Origin: Kineothrix sp. MB12-C1
Lineage (GTDB): Bacteria > Bacillota > Clostridia > Lachnospirales > Lachnospiraceae
Direction of reading: 5' to 3'
Assembly: GCF_030863805.1 (NCBI RefSeq)
Contig: NZ_CP132957.1
Coordinates: forward strand, 2,790,001-2,854,000
Length of the DNA: 64,000 bases
A model generated the notes under the pieces. That model had not been told where the DNA came from, did not search any database, and was given only the letters and a program-made list of their open reading frames with translations. Position 1 is the stretch's first letter. Each line of letters begins with the position of its first letter. A program made the translations under genes and the position numbers. Positions 51,792 through 59,657 of the stretch are shown piece after piece.

Positions 51792-52109
51792 TCAATTATC
51801 TAATCGGACTTTAAGTGAAACGAGAGTACGGAATGCCATGATATCGATGCTTCGATATACAATGGATATAATGATAAGAAATAAGCTCAATGCCGCTGCC
51901 GGGATTAAAACGACCGCAAAAATATTTTTCAGCAGATATCTGGCGCTATCGAGCTGTATACAGACGGCACAGGCATCCTCAGGACCGTTATGGTCATGCA
52001 CGTGCTCAGTATGTGTAAACAGAAATGCAGCAGAAAAGGAGGTGGCAAACAAAAAAGCAACAAGCAGTAATGTAGCAAGAGCTCTTTTTTTCGTATGATG
52101 TTGAAGCAT
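51792..52109 (-). CDS. Small membrane protein with His/Asp/Cys motif, zinc-operon linked
   Basis: 105 residues. Two hydrophobic helices (about 10-32 and 60-85) enclose an extracellular loop with HTEHVHDHNGPEDACAVC, a likely metal site. AAGGAGGAG precedes the ATG. It lies 120 bp before znuA on the same strand and 27 bp after the carbamate kinase gene. The motif and position suggest metal handling. I do not know a named family. Confidence 0.7.
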   Translation of the reverse strand: MLQHHTKKRALATLLLVAFLFATSFSAAFLFTHTEHVHDHNGPEDACAVCIQLDSARYLLKNIFAVVLIPAAALSLFLIIISIVYRSIDIMAFRTLVSLKVRLDN

Positions 52110-52136
52110 GCCTGACTCCTCCTTTTCAAGATGGTT

Positions 52137-53090
52137 TTATTGAGATATTGATGTAATTATAGTTCCGGCCTTCCCTTTTATTGCATCACTAACGTGTTCC
52201 AGGGATGTAATGAGAGCACTTCCTTTAGGGCATGCGCTCAGATAAGCAATAGCAGCCTCTATTTTGGGGAGCATATTTCCTTCTCCGAATTGATTTTCCT
52301 CGATGTATGTTTTTGCTTCCGCAATGGAAAGAGAAGAGATGGCCTGCTGGCGGTCTGTACCGAAATCCTTATAGATACAAGGAACGGTCGTAAGAATAAT
52401 CAATTGGTCAGCATGCAAGTCTTCCGCAAGCTTTCCTGCGATAGAGTCTTTCTCAATAACTGCAGATGCGCCCTGAAGTGCGTGGTTTTGTTCGATTACG
52501 GGAATTCCGCCTCCTCCGCATGCGATTACGGTCTGTCCTGCCTGTGCAAGAAGACGGATGGCTTCGATTTCTACGATATCAATAGGCTTCGGTGCTGCTA
52601 CTACGCGGCGAAAGCCTTTTCCTTCTTCCCAAGCGACATAATTGCCTTTCTCCAATTCGAGATCGGCATCCTCTTTGGACATATAGCGGCCAATACGTTT
52701 CGTAGGCTCATAGAATGCTTCATCATAAGGATCTACAGTGACCTGAGTCAAAATAGTGCTGACAGTCTGTGGAATACCACGGCTTAAAAGCTCAGCGCGC
52801 AGAGCATTCTGAATATCGAAGCCCACATATCCCTGGCTCATGGCGGAGCATACGCACATAGGAGCCGGCGTATAGTCTGTGGATACCCGGCGAAGTTCTG
52901 TCATCGCCTTATGGATCATGCTGACCTGAGGTCCATTGCTGTGTGTGATGGTGAGCTGATACCCTTCCTCCACCAAGTCAGCGAGTGCTTTTGCCGTTAC
53001 CTTTACGGCATCCCACTGTTGTAACGTTGTATAACCCAGTGCTTGATGACCGAGAGATACCACAACTTTTTTCTTCATATTAATAACCAT
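52137..53090 (-). CDS. arcC: Carbamate kinase with variant N-terminal motif
   Basis: 317 residues. The amino-acid-kinase fold is clear: KKKVVVSLG start, HSNGPQVS, CGGGGIPV, LLAQAGQTVIACGGGGIP, and a DADLELEKGNYVAWEEGKGFRRVVAAP block typical of carbamate kinases. The first glycine loop reads LGHQALG where most carbamate kinases have LGGNALG. It makes ATP from carbamoyl phosphate and ADP. A start at 53078 is as likely as 53090. No arginine deiminase or transcarbamylase genes lie nearby, so the source of carbamoyl phosphate is not visible. Confidence 0.9.
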   Translation of the reverse strand: MVINMKKKVVVSLGHQALGYTTLQQWDAVKVTAKALADLVEEGYQLTITHSNGPQVSMIHKAMTELRRVSTDYTPAPMCVCSAMSQGYVGFDIQNALRAELLSRGIPQTVSTILTQVTVDPYDEAFYEPTKRIGRYMSKEDADLELEKGNYVAWEEGKGFRRVVAAPKPIDIVEIEAIRLLAQAGQTVIACGGGGIPVIEQNHALQGASAVIEKDSIAGKLAEDLHADQLIILTTVPCIYKDFGTDRQQAISSLSIAEAKTYIEENQFGEGNMLPKIEAAIAYLSACPKGSALITSLEHVSDAIKGKAGTIITSISQ

Positions 53091-53180
53091 ACCTTTCTCA
53101 TAGCATTGTGTGAAAAATTATTTTCTCCCAATACATTTATTTCTATATTTCACTCTTTTTATTTATTGAAAGATAATAAA

Positions 53181-53209
53181 ATTATATCAAAATGCCGGGT
53201 ATTGGACAA
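53181..53209 (-). promoter_or_regulatory. Promoter for arcC and probably the downstream genes
   Basis: On the minus strand: TTGTCC (53209-53204), 17-bp spacer, TATAAT (53186-53181). No terminator is visible before the zinc genes, so read-through is possible. Confidence 0.6.
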
Positions 53210-53211
53210 CC

Positions 53212-53898
53212 TTAATTTATAAGAAGAGATTTTATTATATGTATGGAGCGTTCTGCATAATCATCCATCAGGGAATCCTCTGTATCCAGGCGGACAGCAG
53301 CATAAGGGTCGGCGGTGGGAGGGAGAAATTCCATAGTTAAGCTTCCGGAGTAGTTAATTTCTTTTAAAGTATCTAGAATCTCTCGGAAATCAGTATTTCC
53401 CATTCCGGCAGCCTCTCTCGTATTATCAGCAATATGAAAATGCCAGAGATAAGGAGCGATCACCCTAAGCTTCTGCAGAAAATTTCGTTCTTCAAACCCG
53501 GCATGGAAGCAATCCGCCATAAGTCCTACGGTAGGATGGGATAAGTCTTTTACGAAGGAGTGAGCCAATGAAAGATTAGAAAGAAGGCAAGTTTCATAAC
53601 GATTAATAGCTTCAATAACGAATTTGATATTTCTTTCTTGCGCGTAATCTGCAGCGGAACGTATGCTTTCAAGCGCCCTGCTTAAATCTCTTTCCTCTGT
53701 AAAGATTCCGCAAATCGATGTGCATTTTAATCCATATTTCGTAAGAAGGGGGGAAAGTTCCTCGGCGTTAATGCTATCCGGTTCTCCTGCGAGTTCAATA
53801 CCATCATAGCCGAAACGGGAAAGCCTTTGCAGGCTTTGTATGATCGGTTCATTTCCAAAGATCCATTGAGTTGCGCTAAATGTATAGAATAAAAGCAC
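53212..53898 (-). pseudogene. Sugar phosphate isomerase/epimerase, probably degraded
   Basis: Homology begins at YTFSATQWIFGNEP and continues as an AP endonuclease 2-type TIM barrel: YDGIELAGEP, FVIEAINRYET, MADCFHAG, WHFHIADN and TMEFLPP. No ATG lies near the expected start; a GTG at 53898 has no ribosome binding site. Between GIFTEERDLS and ALESIRSAADYAQERNIKFVIEAINRYE, about 45 residues normally present seem to be missing, in frame. The open frame to 54006 lacks family character. Loss of start and of a barrel segment suggests a non-functional gene, but I cannot align it here. Confidence 0.55.
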
Positions 53899-54062
53899 TC
53901 CGTGCAGGATGCGCAGCTCGCAGAAATGAAGATTGCCGTAAACGGCACTGCTCGCGCGCGGAACAAAAGCTGTGCTGCCAAAGTTTTCAACCGTGAGAGT
54001 AGGCAAAGCACACTTTTGCTCGGTATCAGAGGCAAAAAGAATAAAAAAACTTAAAATAATGG

Positions 54063-54091
54063 TTGACAGAGGTAAAATGAGGTGGTATTAT
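54063..54091 (+). promoter_or_regulatory. Consensus promoter for cysK with adjacent dyad
   Basis: TTGACA (54063-54068), 17-bp spacer, TATTAT (54086-54091). About 20 bp downstream, ACTGAATTAGT forms a dyad that a CymR/Rrf2-like regulator might use; an Rrf2 gene lies 4.7 kb away. Confidence 0.8.
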
Positions 54092-54157
54092 TCAAATCAT
54101 AATAAACCTACTGAATTAGTATGAATTAACAAAAGAATAAAAAATTAAAATTGATTT

Positions 54158-54183
54158 GAGACTTGTGGCAGGCACAAAGTCTC
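54158..54183 (+). other. Leader hairpin before cysK
   Basis: GAGACTTGTG pairs with CACAAAGTCTC (one bulged A) across a 5-nt loop. It ends shortly before the ribosome binding site. There is no T-run, so it is not a terminator; it may protect the mRNA or affect initiation. Confidence 0.4.
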
Positions 54184-54209
54184 CGGACGGTGAAAGGAGC
54201 GGGTATTAA

Positions 54210-55148
54210 ATGGCGAATATTAAAAACAGCGCAACAGAATTAATCGGAGGGACGCCCTTACTGAATGTGAAGGGGTTCGCTAAGTTCGCAGGAGTAGAGA
54301 ATGCGACTCTTTTAGCGAAGTTAGAATATCTTAATCCAGCAGGAAGCGTGAAGGATAGAATTGCACTTGCTATGATTGAAGATGCGGAAAAAGCAGGAAC
54401 TTTAAAGGAAGGTGCAACGATCATTGAGCCTACCTCCGGCAATACAGGAATCGGCCTCGCATCCGTAGCGGCAGCAAGAGGATATAGAGCGATTCTTACA
54501 CTTCCCGATACGATGAGCGTGGAGAGAAGAAACTTATTAAAAGCATACGGTGCAGAGCTCGTTCTTACAGAAGGCGCAAAAGGAATGAAAGGTGCGATTG
54601 CGAAAGCGGAAGAGTTGAGAGATTCTATTCCCGGTTCCATTATTCTCGGACAGTTCGATAATCTGGCGAATCCGGCAGTGCACGAAGCGACAACAGGACC
54701 TGAGATTTGGAATGATACGGACGGTCAGGTAGATATTTTCATCGCCGGAGTAGGAACAGGCGGAACCATTACGGGTGCAGGCAAATATTTAAAATCCAAG
54801 AAGGCTGATATACAGATTATTGCGGTAGAGCCGGAAGCATCTCCGGTACTTTCCGGAGGTAACCCTGGTCCTCATAAGATTCAAGGTATCGGAGCAGGAT
54901 TCGTCCCATCTATATTAAATACAGAAATCTATGACGAAGTAATTCAGGTGAAAAATGAAGACTCTTTTGCGGCAGGCAAGGCAATCGCATTAAAAGAAGG
55001 AATCCTTGTAGGAATCTCTTCCGGTGCGGTACTTCACGCAGCGGCTCAGGTAGCAAAGAGACCGGAAAATGCTGGAAAGAATATCGTGGTATTGCTTCCG
55101 GACTCCGGAGACCGTTACCTTTCCACACCGTTATTTACGGAAGAATGA
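54210..55148 (+). CDS. cysK: Cysteine synthase A
   Basis: 312 residues. [11 protein letters not shown] holds the PLP lysine; [12 protein letters not shown] binds substrate; [14 protein letters not shown] is the phosphate-binding glycine loop; GISSGA is near the C-terminal part. It makes cysteine from O-acetylserine and sulfide. GAAAGGAG precedes the ATG. With metNIQ next to it and an Rrf2 regulator close by, the region handles sulfur amino acids. It has a strong promoter of its own. Confidence 0.96.
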   Translation: MANIKNSATELIGGTPLLNVKGFAKFAGVENATLLAKLEYLNPAGSVKDRIALAMIEDAEKAGTLKEGATIIEPTSGNTGIGLASVAAARGYRAILTLPDTMSVERRNLLKAYGAELVLTEGAKGMKGAIAKAEELRDSIPGSIILGQFDNLANPAVHEATTGPEIWNDTDGQVDIFIAGVGTGGTITGAGKYLKSKKADIQIIAVEPEASPVLSGGNPGPHKIQGIGAGFVPSILNTEIYDEVIQVKNEDSFAAGKAIALKEGILVGISSGAVLHAAAQVAKRPENAGKNIVVLLPDSGDRYLSTPLFTEE

Positions 55149-55215
55149 AGGAAAGTTTCCTTTGCAAGATTGTGCAAGGAACGTTAAAAAATAAAGAACC
55201 GGAAGAGTACGCACA

Positions 55216-55244
55216 TTGAAAAAAAAGACAGCTTATGGTATGAT
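55216..55244 (+). promoter_or_regulatory. Promoter for metNIQ
   Basis: TTGAAA (55216-55221), 17-bp spacer, TATGAT (55239-55244), about 40 bp before the metN start. No S-box riboswitch is visible in the short leader. Confidence 0.75.
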
Positions 55245-55284
55245 ACGGTCTGTACTATTATATTTTGGATAGATGGGAGCAATT

Positions 55285-56295
55285 ATGGAGACTATCATAC
55301 GGGTAAAAGATGTTGGTAAGACATTTGTCGGTAAAGATAATACGGTAGAAGCGCTGAAGGGTATCAATCTCGATATCAATAAAGGCGATATTTACGGAAT
55401 TATCGGCATGAGCGGTGCGGGAAAAAGTACTTTAGTACGTTGTCTTAATTTTTTGGAGAAACCGACCACCGGTACGGTTATGATAGAAGATAAGGATTTG
55501 GCGTCCTTGTCGGAAAAGGATCTCCGTAAAGAGCGCACGCAGATATCTATGATTTTTCAGCATTTTAATTTGCTGATGCAAAGGACTGTGCTCGATAATA
55601 TCTGCTTTCCTCTGGAAATTACAGGAAAAAAGAAAAAGGAAGCGAGAGAACGTGCGAAGGAATTGCTTGAGATTGTAGGACTTTCCCAGAAGGAAAAGGC
55701 TTACCCGGCTCAGTTATCCGGTGGTCAGAAGCAAAGAGTGGCGATTGCCAGAGCTCTTGCGACCAATCCGAAGATTCTTCTTTGCGATGAAGCGACCAGT
55801 GCTCTCGACCCGACGACGACGAAAGCGATTCTCGCACTTCTAAAAGATATTAACAAAAAGTATGGTATTACGATTGTCATTATTACCCATGAGATGGCAG
55901 TGGTACAGGAAATTTGTACACATGTAGCCATTATCGATGGCGGCGGGCTTGCGGAATCGGGAACGGTGGAGGAAGTATTCACCAGGCCGAAGACGGCAGC
56001 GGCCAAGGCGCTTGTATTCCAAAACGGCGGTAAGTACACCGAGATGAACGGCAAGCGTTGTATACGCATTGTATTCAAGGATCAGTCCTCCTTTGAGCCT
56101 GTGATTTCCAATATGGTATTGGAATGTAAAGCTCCGGCAAATATATTGCTGGCCGATACGAAAGATATCGGTGGGGTGGCACACGGACAGATGATATTAC
56201 AGCTTCCAGAGGATGAAATCGTAGCAGGCAAGATGATTCATTATCTGAAGGAAAGAAAACTGGAAGTGGAGGAACTTGATAATTATGTGGGATAA
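55285..56295 (+). CDS. metN: Methionine ABC transporter ATPase
   Basis: 336 residues from the ATG at 55285 (GGGAG 5 nt upstream). Walker A GMSGAGKST, signature LSGGQKQRVAIARAL, Walker B ILLCDEATSALD, then a C-terminal NIL domain (about 260-336) that senses methionine. It powers uptake of methionine. It overlaps the start of metI by 11 bases. Confidence 0.95.
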   Translation: METIIRVKDVGKTFVGKDNTVEALKGINLDINKGDIYGIIGMSGAGKSTLVRCLNFLEKPTTGTVMIEDKDLASLSEKDLRKERTQISMIFQHFNLLMQRTVLDNICFPLEITGKKKKEARERAKELLEIVGLSQKEKAYPAQLSGGQKQRVAIARALATNPKILLCDEATSALDPTTTKAILALLKDINKKYGITIVIITHEMAVVQEICTHVAIIDGGGLAESGTVEEVFTRPKTAAAKALVFQNGGKYTEMNGKRCIRIVFKDQSSFEPVISNMVLECKAPANILLADTKDIGGVAHGQMILQLPEDEIVAGKMIHYLKERKLEVEELDNYVG

Positions 56296-56950
56296 TGCAA
56301 CAGTTATGATGCTTGTGAAAGAAACAGGAATTACCTTATATATGACGCTTACTTCGACCTTATTTGCCTATGTAATAGGACTCCCTATGGGGATATTCCT
56401 TGTTGTTACGGCAAAAGACGGACTTAGACCGAATAAACTCGTTTATAAAACTTTAGATATTATAGCTAACGTAGTACGAAGCGTTCCTTTTTTGATCTTG
56501 CTTATGCTTCTGATTCCCTTTACCAGATTCGTCGTAGGGAAGAGTTATGGGGCGACAGCGACGATTGTGCCTCTTACTGTGGCAGCAGCTCCATTTATCG
56601 CCAGACTGGTGGAATCCTCTTTATTGGAGGTGGATAAAGGAGTAGTCGAAGCAGCTCAAAGTATGGGAGCGAGTACGGCTTATATCGTATGGAAAGTACT
56701 CTTGGGGGAAGCGAGAACGTCGTTGATTGCAGGAGCGACTATCGCTCTTGGAACGATTTTAGGATATTCCGCTATGGCAGGAGCTGTCGGCGGCGGCGGT
56801 CTTGGTGATGTGGCAATTCGTTATGGATACTATCGTTACCAGGCAGATATTATGATAGTTACTGTTATTTTGCTTGTTATACTTGTTCAGATTCTGCAGT
56901 TTATCGGAACGAAACTATCCAGGAAGCTGGATAAGCGAATTAGCGGATAA
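56285..56950 (+). CDS. metI: Methionine ABC transporter permease
   Basis: 221 residues from the ATG at 56285, inside the end of metN; a TTG at 56276 is also in frame. Five helices with the binding-protein-dependent permease loop EAAQSMGASTAYIVWKVLLGEA, and AGAVGGGGLGDVAIRYGY typical of MetI. Coupled translation with metN is likely. Confidence 0.94.
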   Translation: MWDNATVMMLVKETGITLYMTLTSTLFAYVIGLPMGIFLVVTAKDGLRPNKLVYKTLDIIANVVRSVPFLILLMLLIPFTRFVVGKSYGATATIVPLTVAAAPFIARLVESSLLEVDKGVVEAAQSMGASTAYIVWKVLLGEARTSLIAGATIALGTILGYSAMAGAVGGGGLGDVAIRYGYYRYQADIMIVTVILLVILVQILQFIGTKLSRKLDKRISG

Positions 56951-56970
56951 TTGCGGATTCATGATAAAAG

Positions 56971-57045
56971 TGAGTAGAATACACTCACAATAAGTAGAGT
57001 ACACTCGTAAGTGGAGCATACTCATAAATGAAATGCAGTCATAAG
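56971..57045. repeat. Degenerate ~20-bp repeats before metQ
   Basis: Four imperfect units of the kind TGAGTAGAATACACTCACAA / TAAGTAGAGTACACTCGTAA, followed by GTGGAGCATACTCATAA and ATGCAGTCATAA. They resemble the ACTCATAATGAGT units before htrA. They separate metQ from metI by 108 bp. Confidence 0.6.
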
Positions 57046-57058
57046 GAGGAGAAATATT

Positions 57059-57970
57059 ATGAAAAAGAAAGTTTTAGCGGCAGTGCTTGCAACTGTGCTT
57101 GCGGTCGGAACATTGACAGCTTGCGGTTCGGGCAGTGAGGCCACACAGGCGGCGGCAGAGCCGGCAACAGAAGAGGCGGTAGCAGAAGAAGCACCGGCTG
57201 AGGAAGCAGCAGAAGAAACTTCTGCCGAAGTAGTAGAAAAAGGTGTCATTAAGGTGGCGGCAACGGAAGTTCCTCATTCAGAAATCCTTGAAGCAGTAAA
57301 ACCGATTTTGGCAGAACAGGGATGGGATCTTCAAGTTACAGTATTCAATGATTATGTACAGCCAAACGAAGTGGTGGAAGCGGGAGATTTCGATGCGAAT
57401 TATTTCCAGCACACTCCTTATCTTGACAGTTTCAATGTAGAAAAAGGTACACACCTTGTAAATGTAGGCGAGATTCACTATGAACCGCTTGGAATCTATG
57501 GCGGAACAGAATCTGATCTGGCAAACATTTCAGATGGTGCAACGATTGCAGTTCCTAACGATACGACGAACGAAGCGAGAGCGCTTTTGCTATTGCAGGA
57601 TAACGGTATCATCACATTAAAAGAAGGCGCTGGAATGGAAGCGACAAAGAATGATATCGCAGAAAATCCTTACAATGTGGAAATCGTAGAATTGGAAGCA
57701 GCGCAGGTAGCCAGAGTAATCGGAGAGACTTCTTTCGTTGTATTAAATGGTAACTACGCGTTACAGGCAGGCTTAAATGCACAGACAGATGCTCTTGCAT
57801 ATGAAACTTCCGATTCAGAAGCAGCAAAGACATATGTAAATATTATCGTAGTGAAGGAAGGCAATGAAGGAAACGAAGGAGTAGCAGCACTTGTTGACGT
57901 ACTCAAGTCTGATGATATCAAAGCTTTTATCAATGAGAAATATCAAGGTTCTGTAGTACCGTTTGAATAA
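57059..57970 (+). CDS. metQ: Methionine-binding lipoprotein
   Basis: 303 residues. The signal ends TLTAC (C22), followed by an Ala/Glu-rich spacer of about 35 residues with repeated EEA. The NlpA-type domain starts KVAATEVPHSEILEAVKPIL and contains NDYVQPNEVV, FDANYFQHTPYLD and AVPNDTTNEARALLLLQ, all diagnostic of MetQ. It delivers methionine to MetNI. AAGGAGG precedes the ATG. The acidic spacer resembles that of the SGNH lipoprotein at 4640. Confidence 0.95.
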   Translation: MKKKVLAAVLATVLAVGTLTACGSGSEATQAAAEPATEEAVAEEAPAEEAAEETSAEVVEKGVIKVAATEVPHSEILEAVKPILAEQGWDLQVTVFNDYVQPNEVVEAGDFDANYFQHTPYLDSFNVEKGTHLVNVGEIHYEPLGIYGGTESDLANISDGATIAVPNDTTNEARALLLLQDNGIITLKEGAGMEATKNDIAENPYNVEIVELEAAQVARVIGETSFVVLNGNYALQAGLNAQTDALAYETSDSEAAKTYVNIIVVKEGNEGNEGVAALVDVLKSDDIKAFINEKYQGSVVPFE

Positions 57971-57985
57971 AAAAATAGCAGCTAT

Positions 57986-58012
57986 GAGAGGGCGTGTATG
58001 ACGCTCTCTTTT
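57986..58012 (+). terminator. Terminator after metQ
   Basis: GAGAGGGCGT (57986-57995), 5-nt loop, ACGCTCTC (58001-58008) with one bulged G, then TTTT. Confidence 0.75.
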
Positions 58013-58054
58013 GGCATGATTGGTGGATAAAGGAAGAAAGGAACAGGAGTGGAA

Positions 58055-58867
58055 ATGAAATATATTTTTTTGGATATTGATGGTACCTTGCTCGATCACG
58101 ATACTTTTAGTATTCCGGAAAGTGCCAAACAGGCAATAACGTCTGCTAAAAGTAAAGGGAATAAAGTGTTTATTTCCACAGGACGTACTTGTTGTATGCT
58201 GGATGTGGTAGAGGATATAGAGTACGACGGAGTGATTTCGGCCTCGGGGGCACGCGTGACAGTAGGGGACGAAGTCCTCTATGAAGAGAAAATAGAAGCA
58301 GATGCTCTTAAGAACATATTGGATTGCTGCAACGACCAGGAAGTAGCATATATTCTGGAAGGACAAAATGGTGTATATATGGATGATAAGGTCAATCTAT
58401 ATTTCAACCAAAGAAGTGGCAAGAAAGATGAGCCGCATGAATTTTTCACACAGGCAATATTTCATAAGGCGGCAGAGTATAGAGAAGACGAGGAATTGAT
58501 TTACAAATTATCGTTATATGCTTTGGAAGAAGAAAAATTGTTCAAAATAAAAGAACTGCTGGAAGAAAAATACCATGTAGTGTTTGGGCGAGTGAATGAA
58601 AAATATCCGTATGGAGCGGAGCTTACTCTGAAAACGACCAATAAGGCCAGCGGAGTGAAAAGAATATTGAGGCACTTAAAGGCGAGTATGGTAGATACTA
58701 TCGCTATAGGAGATAGCTTAAACGATTTGGAAATGATTAAAGAATGTGGAGTAGGGATTGCCATGGGAAATGCCGATGAGAGATTAATGGCACATGCAGA
58801 TTTCGTGACAGATAAGATCGGAAGTCATGGAATATACAAAGCCTTTGAGCAATACCGATTGATATAG
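58055..58867 (+). CDS. HAD-family phosphatase, Cof type
   Basis: 270 residues from the ATG at 58055 (AGGAG 5 nt upstream); a GTG at 58049 is in frame. DIDGTLL holds the nucleophile and acid/base Asp; STGR is motif II; KASGVKRIL carries the motif III Lys; GDSLNDLEMI is motif IV. The cap is of the C2 (Cof) kind. It removes phosphate from sugar phosphates or flavin-type substrates in the cytoplasm; the substrate is not predictable. It follows the metQ terminator, so it is a separate unit. Confidence 0.92.
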   Translation: MKYIFLDIDGTLLDHDTFSIPESAKQAITSAKSKGNKVFISTGRTCCMLDVVEDIEYDGVISASGARVTVGDEVLYEEKIEADALKNILDCCNDQEVAYILEGQNGVYMDDKVNLYFNQRSGKKDEPHEFFTQAIFHKAAEYREDEELIYKLSLYALEEEKLFKIKELLEEKYHVVFGRVNEKYPYGAELTLKTTNKASGVKRILRHLKASMVDTIAIGDSLNDLEMIKECGVGIAMGNADERLMAHADFVTDKIGSHGIYKAFEQYRLI

Positions 58868-58878
58868 TATAAAAGATT

Positions 58879-58905
58879 GTAACTGTGAGGGTACGGAACA
58901 CTTAC
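58879..58905 (+). repeat. 27-bp mini-element with near-duplicate flanks
   Basis: GTAACTGTGAGGGTACGGAACACTTAC. The flanks are AAAAGATT (58871-58878) and AAAAGCTT (58906-58913), 7 of 8 identical. Confidence 0.65.
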
Positions 58906-58936
58906 AAAAGCTTTAAGGGAAGGAAGGGATGTATTT

Positions 58937-59377
58937 ATGAAGATTTCAACCAAGGGGCGCTACGCGGTTCGGGTAATGATAGATCTGGCCTTGAACAATA
59001 CGGGAGAATATGTGAAGGTAAAGCAGATAGCAGAAAGGCAGGGCATATCTGAAAAGTACCTGGAGCAGATTATCGCGGTTCTAAATAAAGCGGGTTATGT
59101 GAAAAGTGCCAGAGGAGCGCAGGGCGGATATCGTATTGCGGGGGATCCCGGAAACTACACGATAGGAATGATACTTCGCCTTACAGAAGGAAGTCTCTGT
59201 CCGGTGGCTTGTCTGGAGGATGAAGTGAATGAATGTGAACGTTGTGATACTTGTGAAACATTAAGCGTATGGAAAGAATTAAATGATGCCATCGATAAAG
59301 TGGTGGATGGAGTTACCATTGCAGACCTTGTGGAACGTCAGATGATTCGGGAGGATGCTATCGACTATTCCATCTAA
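58937..59377 (+). CDS. Rrf2-family regulator with Cys cluster
   Basis: 146 residues. MKISTKGRYAVRVMIDLA and the winged-helix recognition part ISEKYLEQII with KAGYVKSARGAQGGY are family hallmarks. CPVACLEDEVNECERCDTC has five Cys; IscR-type members bind an Fe-S cluster with three of these, while CymR of Bacillus lacks them. It may therefore sense iron-sulfur or cysteine status. AAGGAAGGGA precedes the ATG. Proximity to cysK and metNIQ points to sulfur control; no iscS/iscU genes follow. Confidence 0.92.
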   Translation: MKISTKGRYAVRVMIDLALNNTGEYVKVKQIAERQGISEKYLEQIIAVLNKAGYVKSARGAQGGYRIAGDPGNYTIGMILRLTEGSLCPVACLEDEVNECERCDTCETLSVWKELNDAIDKVVDGVTIADLVERQMIREDAIDYSI

Positions 59378-59403
59378 ATAACAAACCATACTCATGTAGT
59401 TTT

Positions 59404-59542
59404 GTAACTTATTCATCTTCATCAGGTCTGCGCATTTACTGCGCTGACCGTAAGACAATGTGGAATGGCAAGTGAAAATCCCATCACCGCAGGTGATTTT
59501 AATGGATTTTCACATGTAACTGTGGGGGTGCGGAACAGTTAC
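59404..59542 (+). mobile_element. Family A IS66-type MITE
   Basis: 139 bp from GTAACTTATTCATC to CGGAACAGTTAC with both hairpins. The flanks are GTAGTTTT (59396-59403) and ATAGTTTT (59543-59550), 7 of 8 identical. It fills half of the 280-bp gap before ptsI; the rest is AT-rich and likely holds the ptsI promoter. Confidence 0.87.
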
Positions 59543-59657
59543 ATAGTTTTATATATTTACTTATCCGTAGTTATGCTTTAAACTATAAGTACAAAATTAG
59601 ATAAGCCACAGGAATAAGTGATAAGACGGAAGATGTTGGTTTGGAAAGGTAGAGGAT

